A stretch of DNA of 64,000 nucleotides from CATQHW01 sp965243545 (GTDB taxonomy: Bacteria; Spirochaetota; Spirochaetia; SZUA-6; Bin103), in contig OZ251573.1 of NCBI GenBank assembly GCA_965243545.1, forward strand, positions 1,054,001 to 1,118,000, read 5' to 3'. The notes under the pieces were generated by a model. That model had not been told where the DNA came from and made no database searches. It saw only the letters and a list, made by a program, of their open reading frames with translations. A program made the position numbers and the translations under genes. Below, piece after piece: positions 23,608-32,061 of this stretch. Position 1 is the stretch's first letter; each line of letters begins with the position of its first letter.

Positions 23608-24528
23608 ATGAGTCGCGCGCAGTGGGTGCTGGCGATGCCGAACGCCGTCGAACTCGACGGGGACAGGCCGCCGGAGTGGATTCTGCTGGTGCCCCGCGGG
23701 GCGTCGATCGACGGCCGCGACGGCAGGCGCTTCCGCTCGCCCGGGGCGCAGGCGGTGATCGCTGCGCACGCGAATCGGCCCGACATACCGATCGACGTCA
23801 ACCACGCCGAGATCACGCGGGCGCTGCGCGGCGAGCCGGCTCCGGCGTTCGGCTGGGTGCGGGAGCTCGCCAACCGGTCGGGCGAAGTGTGGGGCCGGGT
23901 GGAGTGGAACCAGGCGGGGGCCGAGGCGATCGTGAGCCGCCGGTACCGGTATCACTCGCCGGTCTACGTCCCGGACGGGAGTTCGGACATCGCCTATATC
24001 CATTCGGTGGGATTGGTGAACACGCCCAATCTCGACGTACCGCCGCTGTCCAACAGGGAGGAGACGATGAACGCTGAGATGCTGCAGGCGCTGGGCCTGC
24101 CGGCCGCCGCGACCGAACGGGAGGCGCTGGCGGCGATCAGGAAGCTGACCAACCAGGCGTCCGCCGACGGCGCGCAGGCGACGGTGCCGCGCGCCGACTA
24201 CGACCTGATGGCCAACCGCGCCAAGACGGCCGAGCGGAAGGTGCTGGACCGCGACGCGCAGGACCTGCGCGCGGCTGCCGAGGCGGCCGTCGACGGGGCG
24301 ATCAAGGCCGGCAAGGTGGCGCCTGCGAGCCGGGACTACTACCTGCGCAACTGCGCGACCCCGGAGAAGGTGCGGGAGTTCGAGCAGTTCGCCGAGGCCG
24401 CCCCGGCGCTGGTGACCGGCCAGGCGGACGCTCCGGCGGGGTCTCCGCAGACGAACGCCGAGTCGCCGGAGGAGGCGTACCTGAACCGTCAGTTCCGCCT
24501 CGAACCGGACAAGAAGGAGGAGAAGTAG
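23608..24528 (+). CDS. Mu I-type prohead protease with in-frame scaffold (Mu Z-like) C-terminus
   Basis: 306 residues. The N-terminal protease half (about 1-150: ELDGDRPPEWILLVPRG, PIDVNHAEI with a likely catalytic His, HSPVYVPDG, AYIHSVGLVNTPNLD) is followed by a helical scaffold half. An internal ATG at 24067 with a strong AGGGAGGAG upstream would yield the C-terminal 153 residues alone, as Mu makes Z from within I. The protease trims scaffold after prohead assembly. The first gene of the right late operon, with no Shine-Dalgarno at its own ATG. Confidence 0.88.
   Translation: MSRAQWVLAMPNAVELDGDRPPEWILLVPRGASIDGRDGRRFRSPGAQAVIAAHANRPDIPIDVNHAEITRALRGEPAPAFGWVRELANRSGEVWGRVEWNQAGAEAIVSRRYRYHSPVYVPDGSSDIAYIHSVGLVNTPNLDVPPLSNREETMNAEMLQALGLPAAATEREALAAIRKLTNQASADGAQATVPRADYDLMANRAKTAERKVLDRDAQDLRAAAEAAVDGAIKAGKVAPASRDYYLRNCATPEKVREFEQFAEAAPALVTGQADAPAGSPQTNAESPEEAYLNRQFRLEPDKKEEK
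24067..24528 (+). CDS. Internal-start scaffold protein (nested in protease gene)
   Basis: 153 residues read in the same frame as the protease gene. The start MNAEMLQALG is preceded by AACAGGGAGGAG with a good distance. The sequence is helical and charged (AIRKLTNQAS, AKTAERKVLDRDAQDLRAAAEAAVD in part), typical of scaffold. The first ribosome binding site of textbook quality in this operon lies inside a gene, which supports deliberate internal initiation. Confidence 0.65.
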   Translation: MNAEMLQALGLPAAATEREALAAIRKLTNQASADGAQATVPRADYDLMANRAKTAERKVLDRDAQDLRAAAEAAVDGAIKAGKVAPASRDYYLRNCATPEKVREFEQFAEAAPALVTGQADAPAGSPQTNAESPEEAYLNRQFRLEPDKKEEK

Positions 24529-25740
24529 ATGGCCATCGTTACCGACGCGTTGCTGACCGCCCTGCGCAAGACGGTCACGCGCCTGTTCCAGGAGGGCGTC
24601 ACCTCCGCCGACGGCGTCTGGGAGCGCATCGCCACGGTGGTGCCGTCCGGCACGGCGGCGACCGTGCACGGCTGGCTGGAGAAGTTCCCGGCCATGCGCG
24701 AGTGGGCCAAGGGTTCCAGCCGGGTGCTGCGCAGCATCGCCGAGCACGCCTACAACCTGCCCAACAAGAAGTATGAGGCGACCATCGGCGTGAACCGGGA
24801 AGACATCGAGGACGACAACCTCGGCGTCTATGCGCCGCTGTTCCGGTCGATGGGGCAGGAGTCGGTCGATCACGTGGACCGGCACGTGCTCAACACGCTG
24901 GTCACCGGCGCGCGGACCACCTGCTACGACGGGCAGCCGTTCTTCAGCGACAGCCATCCCCGGTACGCCAAGGTGGACGGCGGCGGGGCGAGCTTCACGG
25001 AGTCGAACCTGTTCAAGGGCGATGCGACCGCGCCGGCGCGGACGGTCGGGACCGGCACCGGCGGGGTGACCGTGGAGGGCAAGGTGAGCGAGCAGGCCGA
25101 GTACCGCATCCGCATCACCGCGGCCGGGGCGGCGGGGACGGCCGTGGCGCGCATCTCCTACAACGGCGACGAAGACGAGGCCGACGTGACTACGCCGACG
25201 GCCGGGTACGCGATTCCGGCCGGCAAGCCGAACGCCGGCGTCAAGATCAAGTTCGCAGGCGGCGGGGCTGGGGCGTTCAAGAAGGGCGATGAGTGGACGT
25301 TTGGGACGCAGCCGGCGTGGTTCCTGCTGGAGACGCGGCTGCCGGTGAAGCCGCTGATCTACCAGGTGCGCTCGGAGGTGGAGATCGAGACGATCATGGA
25401 CCGCCAGCAGCACACGGTGTTCATGCAGGATCAGTATCCGTATGGGGCGCGCGCGCGGCGCGCCTACGGGGTCGGGATGTGGCAGATGGCGGTGGCGTCG
25501 ATGAAGGAGTTGAACGACGACACCTTCGACGAGGCGTACCGGCGGATGCAGGAGATCCGCCGCGACGGCGGCGATCCGACCGGCTACACGCCGCGCCTGA
25601 TCGTGTGCGGGCCGAAGCTGCGCGGGAAGGTGAACCAGACCATCAAGCTGCAGTACGCGGCCGGCGGCCAGAGCGCGCGCAACTACCAGGCGGTCGACGA
25701 TCTGTGCACGCCCTGGGCGCAGCCCGGCATGGCGGCGTAG
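24529..25740 (+). CDS. Major capsid protein (Mu gpT-like, HK97 fold) with inserted domain
   Basis: 403 residues. The N-terminal part (ATVHGWLEKFPAMREWAKGS, HAYNLPNKKYEATIGVNREDIEDD in part) and GQPFFSDSHPRY match Mu T. After residue about 160 roughly 100 extra residues occur (YRIRITAAGAAGTAVARISYNGDE ... FKKGDEWTFGTQPA), then the capsid fold resumes (KPLIYQVRSEVEIETIMDRQQHTVFMQ in part). Mu T is about 305 residues, so the insert explains the length. A related insert occurs in the tail sheath at 29778. Confidence 0.9.
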   Translation: MAIVTDALLTALRKTVTRLFQEGVTSADGVWERIATVVPSGTAATVHGWLEKFPAMREWAKGSSRVLRSIAEHAYNLPNKKYEATIGVNREDIEDDNLGVYAPLFRSMGQESVDHVDRHVLNTLVTGARTTCYDGQPFFSDSHPRYAKVDGGGASFTESNLFKGDATAPARTVGTGTGGVTVEGKVSEQAEYRIRITAAGAAGTAVARISYNGDEDEADVTTPTAGYAIPAGKPNAGVKIKFAGGGAGAFKKGDEWTFGTQPAWFLLETRLPVKPLIYQVRSEVEIETIMDRQQHTVFMQDQYPYGARARRAYGVGMWQMAVASMKELNDDTFDEAYRRMQEIRRDGGDPTGYTPRLIVCGPKLRGKVNQTIKLQYAAGGQSARNYQAVDDLCTPWAQPGMAA

Positions 25741-25755
25741 GGGGAGGCCGCGCAG

Positions 25756-27081
25756 GTGGCGCTCGCAGCGGAGCGGGAGGTGCTGGCGCCGGGCACGTGG
25801 CGCGCGCGGTTCGGCCAGGCGGTGGCGCTGGCGGCCGAGGTGCGCGAGGCGGCCGGCGGCAGCATGCAAGAGGTGGTCGACGCCCTGCGGGCGGCGATCG
25901 CCGGGCTCCCGCCTGCCGGGTTGAACGCCAGCCAGGTGGCGGCGCGGATCGATGAGCGGATCGACGCCGGGTGGCTGCGGGAGGCGTTGGAGTTTCTGGC
26001 GCCGGGGACGGTGTCGGGTGCGTGGCTGGGCGGCGCGCCGGTGACCTACGGGAGCGCGCTGCCGGCGGTGGACGGCCGTGCGGCCGGCGAGCTGTTCGTG
26101 GTGGAAGGGCCGCCGCCGGAGCTGTACTGGCTGAGGCCTGGCGCGGCGGCGCCGGTGACCAACCGCAACCGGGTGCGGGTGGTGGGGCAGCGCGGCGCGG
26201 GGGCGGCCTTTGCGGCGTGGGAGGACGGTTTCGGCGCGGCTGCCGCGCCGGAGAACGACGGCAACTTCCTGGGGTCGCTGGCGCGGCTGGAGGCGACGGC
26301 CGCCAGCCAGTACCGGTACTCGGTCTACCTGCGGCAGAGCATGCTGGCCGGTCTGGGGATCGGCGTTGAGCGCGATGACGCGGTGAAGTTCCACGCCACG
26401 GTCGGCGGCGCGGTACGGGCGTTCAAGCGGTTGGCGTCCGGTGACCAGGTGTTCTACCGGGGCCAGCGGTATGCGGAGTTTGCGACCGATGCGATCGCCA
26501 ATTTGCCGGCGTTCGCGGACGGGACGACCTACGACGTGTTGTTCTGGTCGGATTCCGGCGGGGCGGCGCCGATCGACTACAAGCCGGCGGCGCGGCGCGG
26601 GGCGGGGTCCTGGGAGCTGCTGTCGCGGCTGGGGCACGTCGGGCGGCTGATCGCCAAGACCGCCGCGCTGCCCACGGCGCCGGGCGCGGCGGGTACGCGG
26701 ATCGTGCCGGCCTGGACGATAGATGCGGCGTTCAGCGCTGACTGGACCACGCCGGCAGCCGGCCATCAGCGGGGCGACCTGAACTTCCGGGGATGCCCGT
26801 CGCATCAGGGCATCGTGATCCGCACCAAGGTGGGCGGGGCGGTCACGTCGTGCCATTCGATCCCGAACCTTCCTGCGGTGGCGCCGGGCAACGACGCGCA
26901 GACGGATCAGACCATACGGCGCTACTTCCTGGCGACGGCGGCGGCCGGCGGTGGGCGCCGCAACGTGACCATGGAGTACTGGAACCGATTCCGGAATCAG
27001 CCCTGGCTGCGCCTGCGGTGGTTCTCCGGCGGCGACGCCCTGTCGGCGAACACCACCCTGGAGGTGCTGGAGTGGGTGTGA
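25756..27081 (+). CDS. Virion-associated protein of unknown function, possible head decoration/fibre
   Basis: 441 residues from GTG 25756. The N-terminal helical part (about 1-80) has VDALRAAIAGLPPAGLNASQVAARIDERI, resembling a trimerising stalk start; the remainder is beta-rich with Gly/Ala and Trp (GTVSGAWLGGAPVTYGSALP, ATAASQYRYSVYLRQSM). It sits between the capsid gene and the gp36-like gene, where some Mu-like phages carry decoration or fibre genes. No family recognised. Confidence 0.6.
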   Translation: MALAAEREVLAPGTWRARFGQAVALAAEVREAAGGSMQEVVDALRAAIAGLPPAGLNASQVAARIDERIDAGWLREALEFLAPGTVSGAWLGGAPVTYGSALPAVDGRAAGELFVVEGPPPELYWLRPGAAAPVTNRNRVRVVGQRGAGAAFAAWEDGFGAAAAPENDGNFLGSLARLEATAASQYRYSVYLRQSMLAGLGIGVERDDAVKFHATVGGAVRAFKRLASGDQVFYRGQRYAEFATDAIANLPAFADGTTYDVLFWSDSGGAAPIDYKPAARRGAGSWELLSRLGHVGRLIAKTAALPTAPGAAGTRIVPAWTIDAAFSADWTTPAAGHQRGDLNFRGCPSHQGIVIRTKVGGAVTSCHSIPNLPAVAPGNDAQTDQTIRRYFLATAAAGGGRRNVTMEYWNRFRNQPWLRLRWFSGGDALSANTTLEVLEWV

Positions 27082-27527
27082 CGGTCGGCGGGAAGCCGGT
27101 GTATCTCGACGCCGCCGGCTACCTGGAGCGGTCGGAGGTGGCGCCGCACCGGGACGGCGCGGTCGATACGGCGCGCATCGAGGCGGCGCTTGCCGATGCG
27201 TCGGCCGAATGCCGGGCGCGGCTGCCGGACGATCTGCTCGACGCCGACGGGGCGCCGCTGGCGCTGGCCGACGTGGCGGCCCGGGTGGCCGACGCGCTGC
27301 CCGGCATCGTCGCCAGCCTGGCCGAGTACCGGCTGGCGGACGGCGGGACCGGCGCCGAGGAGCCGGCCAAGGACCGCTACGGCAGCGCGATCAAGCTGCT
27401 CGACATGCTGCGGCGCGCCCCGGATCGGCCGTCGGTCGAGGCGGAGCTGATCGAGGGCGCCTCGCAGTGGATACCCGGTGCGGCCGCTGGCGGCGGCGCC
27501 GGCGCCGAGGACGAGGACGGCTTCTGA
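27078..27527 (+). CDS. Head-tail connector, DUF1320 (Mu gp36-like)
   Basis: 149 residues from GTG 27078. Pattern RIEAALADASAECRARLPDDL...VASLAEYRLADG...DRYGSAIKLLDMLRR fits DUF1320, the small helical connector in Mu-like phages. Acidic Gly-rich tail. Overlaps both neighbours. Confidence 0.75.
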   Translation: MTVGGKPVYLDAAGYLERSEVAPHRDGAVDTARIEAALADASAECRARLPDDLLDADGAPLALADVAARVADALPGIVASLAEYRLADGGTGAEEPAKDRYGSAIKLLDMLRRAPDRPSVEAELIEGASQWIPGAAAGGGAGAEDEDGF

Positions 27528-27982
27528 TGGCCGGCGCGGCGTTCGAGCTTGCGGTCGCCAACGAGGGGCGCCTGCGCGAGGACCTGCGGCGGATGGTCCG
27601 GGGTCTGGACGCGGCGCAGCGGCGCCAGCTCCTGGACGATCTGGGGGCGCTGCTCGAAAGCCAGACCAAGGAGCGTTTCGAGGAGAAGCGCGGCCCGCGC
27701 GGCGCCGAGTGGGAGCCGTGGCGGGACGCGCGGTACGCCAAGGCGCAGACCGGCCGCGGCAAGTCGCTGCTCGAAGACGAAGGCGACCTGCTCGGGTCGA
27801 TCGTGCCGGCCGTGGACGGCGATCAGGTGACGGTCGGCTCGGTGAAGGAATACGCCGCCACGCATCAATACGGCGACGAGGAGCGGAACATCCCGGCGCG
27901 GCCGTACTTGGGGCTCTCGGAACGGGACGTGGGCGAGCTCGGCGAGTTGGTCGAGGAGTTCGTGGCGGAGGCGGCGGCGTGA
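27527..27982 (+). CDS. Phage virion morphogenesis protein (gpG/tail completion S-like)
   Basis: 151 residues. Helical start (DLRRMVRGLDAAQRRQLLDDLG), LLESQTKERFEEKRGPRGAEWEPW, and HQYGDEERNIPARPYLGLSERD, matching the phage virion morphogenesis family (Mu gpG, P2 S). It helps finish the head or tail before joining. ATGA overlap upstream, GTGA overlap downstream. Confidence 0.82.
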   Translation: MAGAAFELAVANEGRLREDLRRMVRGLDAAQRRQLLDDLGALLESQTKERFEEKRGPRGAEWEPWRDARYAKAQTGRGKSLLEDEGDLLGSIVPAVDGDQVTVGSVKEYAATHQYGDEERNIPARPYLGLSERDVGELGELVEEFVAEAAA

Positions 27983-29589
27983 AGCTGGCTGCCGCCCGGA
28001 ACCTGCTGCACGGGGCGCTGCAGCGGTCGTTCAGCGCGCCGCGCGATCCGGGGGCGGCGCGGGCGGCGCGGGCGGTGCAGGTGCGGCAGCACGAAGGGAT
28101 CGTGAACGGCAAGGAGGTGCGGCGTCTGCCGCTGCAGCCGGGCGCCCATACGGTGCTGGTGTCGACGATGGGGCGGGTGGATGCCGGGGTGCGGTTGGCG
28201 GTGTGGGTGGCGAGCCGGGTGCGGCAGCCGCCGGTGAGCGAGGACGTGCTGACGGTGCTGGACGTCTGTGAGGAGACGCTGCGGACGCTGCCGGACGGCG
28301 AGGATCGGCCGGTGCTCGACGTGCGGGTGCAGGCGCTGTATGACGCGGAGCTGGCCGCCGCCACCGGCTTTACGCTCTGGGGGCTGACGGCGGTGCTGCC
28401 GGACGCGGCCGAGCGCGACGGCGGCGCCGGCCCCGGCGCTTGCGCAGACGCCCTGCCGCCGGGTCCGCTTCGGGCGGCCGACGCCGCCATGGCGCCGGCG
28501 ATCGACGAGGCGCTGGCGGCGTACTGCGGTGCCGGCGCGCGCCCGGAGCGGCGCGGCATGACCGAACGGCACCGCCAGTTGGCGGCGTTGGGGGCGTATG
28601 GGACGCCCTACTGTTCGGTCGAGCACGGCGCCGCGCGGGTGGAGCCGGCCGCCGCAGCCGAGGTGCGGTGGACGGACGCCGGCGGAACCTGGTGGGCGCA
28701 AGACGCGCTCGGCGTGCAGGTCTGGGAGGCGATGATCCGCTGCTGGGCGCCGGCGCTCGCTGCCGCTGACGCCCTGCGCACGGCGGTGGCGGCCCGGCTG
28801 CCGCGTGAGTTGACCTACGCCGGCCAGCAGTACGGCGCCCGCGTGGCGCGGCTGCCGGCGCCGGTCGTCGAGCGCGGTCTGGTGGTGGCCCGGATCGACC
28901 TGGAGCTGCGCGCGGTGCTGCTGCACGGCGATCCGCGCCGGCTGCCGCTGTTGCGGCGCCCGGCGGCCTCGCCGCCTCCGGACCGCGTCGAGGCGTGGAT
29001 CACGATGGGCGCTGCGCGCGGCGACCGCGCCACGATCGACGTGTCGTGGCGGCCGCCGGCGCGCGGCGCGCCGACCGCTTACGAGGTGCGCAGCCGCGCC
29101 GGCGGCGCCTGGAAGACGGAGCCGCCGCTGGCGGCCGACGCGCGCACGCACCGGCTGACCGTGCCGCCGGACCGGCGGTGGTTCGTGGCGGTGCGCGCGC
29201 GCTACGGCGAATCGGCCAGCGCCTGGGTGGCGGCGCAGCCGGTCAGCGTCGACTCCTGCGACCTGCCGGGCATCGAGATCGAGCACGGCTACACGGCGCC
29301 GCTCGACGTGCGGGCCGCCTGCTGCCCCGGCGCCGAGGAGACGGTGGTCACCTGGCGGTCGGCGTGGGCGGCCGGGCAGCAGGGGCCGCCGGCCTACGTC
29401 GTGCAGTGGAAGGCCGACGGCGCCGAGTACGGCCCGGACCGGCAGCTGACCACCGCAGACCGCACCGCTGCGGTGACCGGGCTGACGCCCGGCGCCGCCT
29501 ACACGTTCAGAGTCGGCGCAGTGTGGGGCGGTGCGGCCCCCGCCTGGAGCGCCGAACTACGCCATACCCCGGAGGTTTCCGATGGCTGA
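27979..29589 (+). CDS. Tail-completion (gp37-like) protein fused to two fibronectin type III domains
   Basis: 536 residues from GTG 27979. Residues 1 to about 150 look like a Mu gp37-type tail completion domain (LQPGAHTVLVSTMGRVDAGVRLAVWVAS in part). About 165-320 is a second, different alpha/beta part. Residues about 335-430 and 440-530 are two fibronectin type III repeats (TAYEVRSRAGGAWKTEPPL; PPAYVVQWKADGAEYG; TGLTPGAAYTFRVGAVW). Mu gp37 is far shorter. FN3 domains on phage virions usually bind cell surface glycans, so this may add weak adhesion to the neck or tail. Confidence 0.7.
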   Translation: MKLAAARNLLHGALQRSFSAPRDPGAARAARAVQVRQHEGIVNGKEVRRLPLQPGAHTVLVSTMGRVDAGVRLAVWVASRVRQPPVSEDVLTVLDVCEETLRTLPDGEDRPVLDVRVQALYDAELAAATGFTLWGLTAVLPDAAERDGGAGPGACADALPPGPLRAADAAMAPAIDEALAAYCGAGARPERRGMTERHRQLAALGAYGTPYCSVEHGAARVEPAAAAEVRWTDAGGTWWAQDALGVQVWEAMIRCWAPALAAADALRTAVAARLPRELTYAGQQYGARVARLPAPVVERGLVVARIDLELRAVLLHGDPRRLPLLRRPAASPPPDRVEAWITMGAARGDRATIDVSWRPPARGAPTAYEVRSRAGGAWKTEPPLAADARTHRLTVPPDRRWFVAVRARYGESASAWVAAQPVSVDSCDLPGIEIEHGYTAPLDVRAACCPGAEETVVTWRSAWAAGQQGPPAYVVQWKADGAEYGPDRQLTTADRTAAVTGLTPGAAYTFRVGAVWGGAAPAWSAELRHTPEVSDG

Positions 29590-29785
29590 ACCGCGCAAGG
29601 ATCGCCGTTCTCGACCGCAGCCGGAGCTGCGCGCGGTCGAAGACCTGATGGCAGCGACCGGCGCCGATGCTGCGGCGCACGCCGGCGCCTGCGCCCGGCA
29701 GGGCTGGGCGCGCGGCAAGCAGGTGACCGAGACCGAGTACCGGGCGGCGGTCGCCGCCTGGAAGGAGGCGCCGATCAATGGCTAA
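29582..29785 (+). CDS. Small late protein, unknown
   Basis: 67 residues. Basic start (AEPRKDRRSRPQPELR), then AATGADAAAHAGACARQGWARGKQVTETEYRAAVAAW (quoted in part), which is helical. Overlaps the previous gene by 8 bases and the sheath gene by 8 bases. In Mu a tiny gene (gp38 region) has the same position. Function unknown. Confidence 0.6.
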   Translation: MAEPRKDRRSRPQPELRAVEDLMAATGADAAAHAGACARQGWARGKQVTETEYRAAVAAWKEAPING

Positions 29786-31262
29786 GCTCGCCAAGGTCGG
29801 AGTCCGCGTCAAGGACGGCGGGCTCGGCATCCTGGGACCGGACGCGGCCGGCAGGGTCGCGGCGGTCGGCTGCGCCGGGGCCGGCGTGACGCCGAAGCGG
29901 GCGCTGACGTTCAGCGACCCGGAGGCCGCCGACGCCGCGCTGCAGCGCGGCCCGCTGCGGGACACCGTGACCACCGTACTGTCGCTGGCGGGCACGACCT
30001 GCTATGCGTACCCCCTGGCGCCGGCGGCCGGCACCGGCGCGGCGGCGATCGAGAAGACCACCGCCGATGGCGGCACGCAGACGCCGACCATCAAGAACAC
30101 CTCGCTGGCGCGGGACGCCATGACCGTCGTGGTGCGCATCACCGCCGGCGGCGCCCGCAACGCCGCCAAGTTCCGGATGTCGATCGACGGCGCCCCGGAG
30201 GGCGATGAGCAGGCGGTGCCGGCGGCGCCGGGCGAATACGTGATACCGGGCGCCGGCATCACGCTCACGTTCCCGGAAGATGGCGGGACGCCGGCGAACA
30301 GCTACGCCGCCGGCGACCGCTTCACGGTCACGAGCGCCTATCCGGCGCCGTCCAACGGCGACGTGACGGCTGCGGTCAAGGCGCTGATGCAGGACCCGCA
30401 GCTCGACTTCGAGGGTATCGTGATCGCCGGGCCGACCGCGGCCGATACCTGGGCCGGGATCATCGCGGCCCTGCAGGGCCTGCGCGCCGATGCGGAGGGC
30501 GGCGTGCCGCGGTGGGTCTGGGTGGCGTGCCAGGCCAAGGAGGCGTCGGGCGCCACGGCGGCCTGGGTCACCGAGCGGAAGGGCGCCGGCCGGGGTTCGA
30601 GCGTGAGCCCGCGGCTGCTGGTGTCCGCCGGCTGGGTGCGGATCGCGGACGCCGTGACCGGGCGGCAGGACATCCGGCCGCTGGTCGACGTGATCGTCGG
30701 ACGCACGGCCGGGCTTGAGCCGTGGGCGCCGCCGGACTGGGTCGACCTGGGTCAGCTCCCGGCGGCCACCGACATCCATCCGGCCGACCTGAGCCTGGGG
30801 CAGATCGCCGAGTTGCAGGCGGCCGGCTACGCGATGCCGCGCCGCTACTTCGGACTGCGCGGCGTCTACCTGGCGCGCGGCCAGATGCTGGTCGAGGACG
30901 CCAGCGACTTTCAGACCATCGAGCGGCGGCGCGTCATGGACTACGCCTGCCGGCGCGTATACGCCGCGCAGCTGCGGCACCTCAACTCGGCGGCGCAGGT
31001 CGACGCGGACGGCCAGCCGCTCGGCATCGAGCTGTTTCGCGCCGAGAGCGAAGCGCCGCTGCGCGAGATGGAGGCGGCGCGCTGGATTTCGAGTTGGAGC
31101 ATGGAGGTGCAGCGCGGGAACATCCTGTCCGACGAGACGCTGCGCACGCGCATCAGGATCGTGCCGCTCGGCAAGGTGTCGCAGATCGAAACGGTGCTCT
31201 CCTACCGCAACCCGCTGCTTGACCGGCAGGCGCAAACCGGACAGGCCGAGGAGGCTGGCTGA
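29778..31262 (+). CDS. Contractile tail sheath protein (DUF2586/Mu gpL-like)
   Basis: 494 residues. Sheath blocks: VKDGGLGILGPDAAGRVAAVG near the start, DPQLDFEGIVIAGPTAADTWAG, and the C-terminal RRYFGLRGVYLARGQMLVEDASDF and MEAARWISSWSMEVQRGNIL. An inserted beta domain (about 98-190: VVRITAGGARNAAKFRMSIDG ... AAGDRFTVTSAYPA) resembles the one in the capsid protein. The sheath contracts to drive the tube through the envelope, so this is a myovirus. Confidence 0.85.
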   Translation: MAKLAKVGVRVKDGGLGILGPDAAGRVAAVGCAGAGVTPKRALTFSDPEAADAALQRGPLRDTVTTVLSLAGTTCYAYPLAPAAGTGAAAIEKTTADGGTQTPTIKNTSLARDAMTVVVRITAGGARNAAKFRMSIDGAPEGDEQAVPAAPGEYVIPGAGITLTFPEDGGTPANSYAAGDRFTVTSAYPAPSNGDVTAAVKALMQDPQLDFEGIVIAGPTAADTWAGIIAALQGLRADAEGGVPRWVWVACQAKEASGATAAWVTERKGAGRGSSVSPRLLVSAGWVRIADAVTGRQDIRPLVDVIVGRTAGLEPWAPPDWVDLGQLPAATDIHPADLSLGQIAELQAAGYAMPRRYFGLRGVYLARGQMLVEDASDFQTIERRRVMDYACRRVYAAQLRHLNSAAQVDADGQPLGIELFRAESEAPLREMEAARWISSWSMEVQRGNILSDETLRTRIRIVPLGKVSQIETVLSYRNPLLDRQAQTGQAEEAG

Positions 31263-31264
31263 CG

Positions 31265-31723
31265 ATGGTCAACAAGCGCGAATACGACTATGAATCGATC
31301 CGCATCGAGGTGTCCGGCTCCGGGCTGATCACCAGCGGGCAGGACGTCAACTACAACGCCGAGAAGAAGTCGAAGCTCGTCTACAACACCGACGGCAGCC
31401 CGCGCGGCTTCACGCAGGATGAGGACTTTACCGGCGACTTCAGCGTCACCGTCTCGCTGGAGGAGTACGGCAAGCTCAGCGACTCCATGCAGGGCAAGGG
31501 CGGCATCCTCAACCACGCGCCGGTGCAGGTGGTCATCAGTTACGGCAACAACGACCAGCCGCTGGTGACCGACAAACTCACGGTGAAGCTCGGCGGCGTG
31601 AAGAACGCCCCCAAGAAAGGCGATGCGGTGATGCGCGAGCTGAGCGGCATCATTACCGACATTCCCGAGTTCGCCGGCCGCAAGGTCTGGGAACCGATCC
31701 AGAGCCAGAGAGGTGGAGCATGA
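31265..31723 (+). CDS. Tail tube protein
   Basis: 152 residues, beta-rich: YDYESIRIEVSGSGLITSGQDVNYNAEKK, FTGDFSVTVSLEEYGKLSDS, VTDKLTVKLGGVKNAPKKGDAVMREL (quoted in part). Position directly after sheath and before the chaperone is that of the Mu gpM tube. Overlaps the next gene by four bases. Confidence 0.8.
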   Translation: MVNKREYDYESIRIEVSGSGLITSGQDVNYNAEKKSKLVYNTDGSPRGFTQDEDFTGDFSVTVSLEEYGKLSDSMQGKGGILNHAPVQVVISYGNNDQPLVTDKLTVKLGGVKNAPKKGDAVMRELSGIITDIPEFAGRKVWEPIQSQRGGA

Positions 31724-32061
31724 ACCTGACCAAAGAGACTATCGAACAGCTGCGAGCGCAGCACGGCTCGATCTACCGCGGCTCGATCGCCATGCTCGAT
31801 CCGCGCACCGATGAGCGGGTGGAGGTGGCGTTCGTCTATCGCGAGCCGACCTACGCCGACGCCGAGCGGCTGGCCGGCGAGGTGAAGGGCTCCCCGTCGG
31901 TCGCCTACCGCAACATCCTCTCCTCGGTGATCGTGCATCCGTCGCCCGGCGAGGTGATGGACCGGCTCGGGCCGTTCCTGTACGCCATGATGCGGTTCGT
32001 CGATCAGAAGCTGATGCCTTTTTTCGGCGAGAGCGCCGAAGTCGCCTCGCAGAGGCTGTAA
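31720..32061 (+). CDS. Tail assembly chaperone, short form (Mu gp41-like)
   Basis: 113 residues. Helical, with VEVAFVYREPTYADAERLAGEV and PSPGEVMDRLGPFLYAMMRFVDQKLMPFFG. This is the usual first protein of the gpG/gpGT pair and ends in its own frame at 32061. The slippery sequence near its end leads to the longer form. Confidence 0.8.
   Translation: MNLTKETIEQLRAQHGSIYRGSIAMLDPRTDERVEVAFVYREPTYADAERLAGEVKGSPSVAYRNILSSVIVHPSPGEVMDRLGPFLYAMMRFVDQKLMPFFGESAEVASQRL

Noticed and set aside
23134..26856. Very long minus-strand open frame opposite Mor, protease and capsid genes
   Set aside because: Same GC-bias effect; the plus-strand genes are clearly recognised and no start or family supports it.
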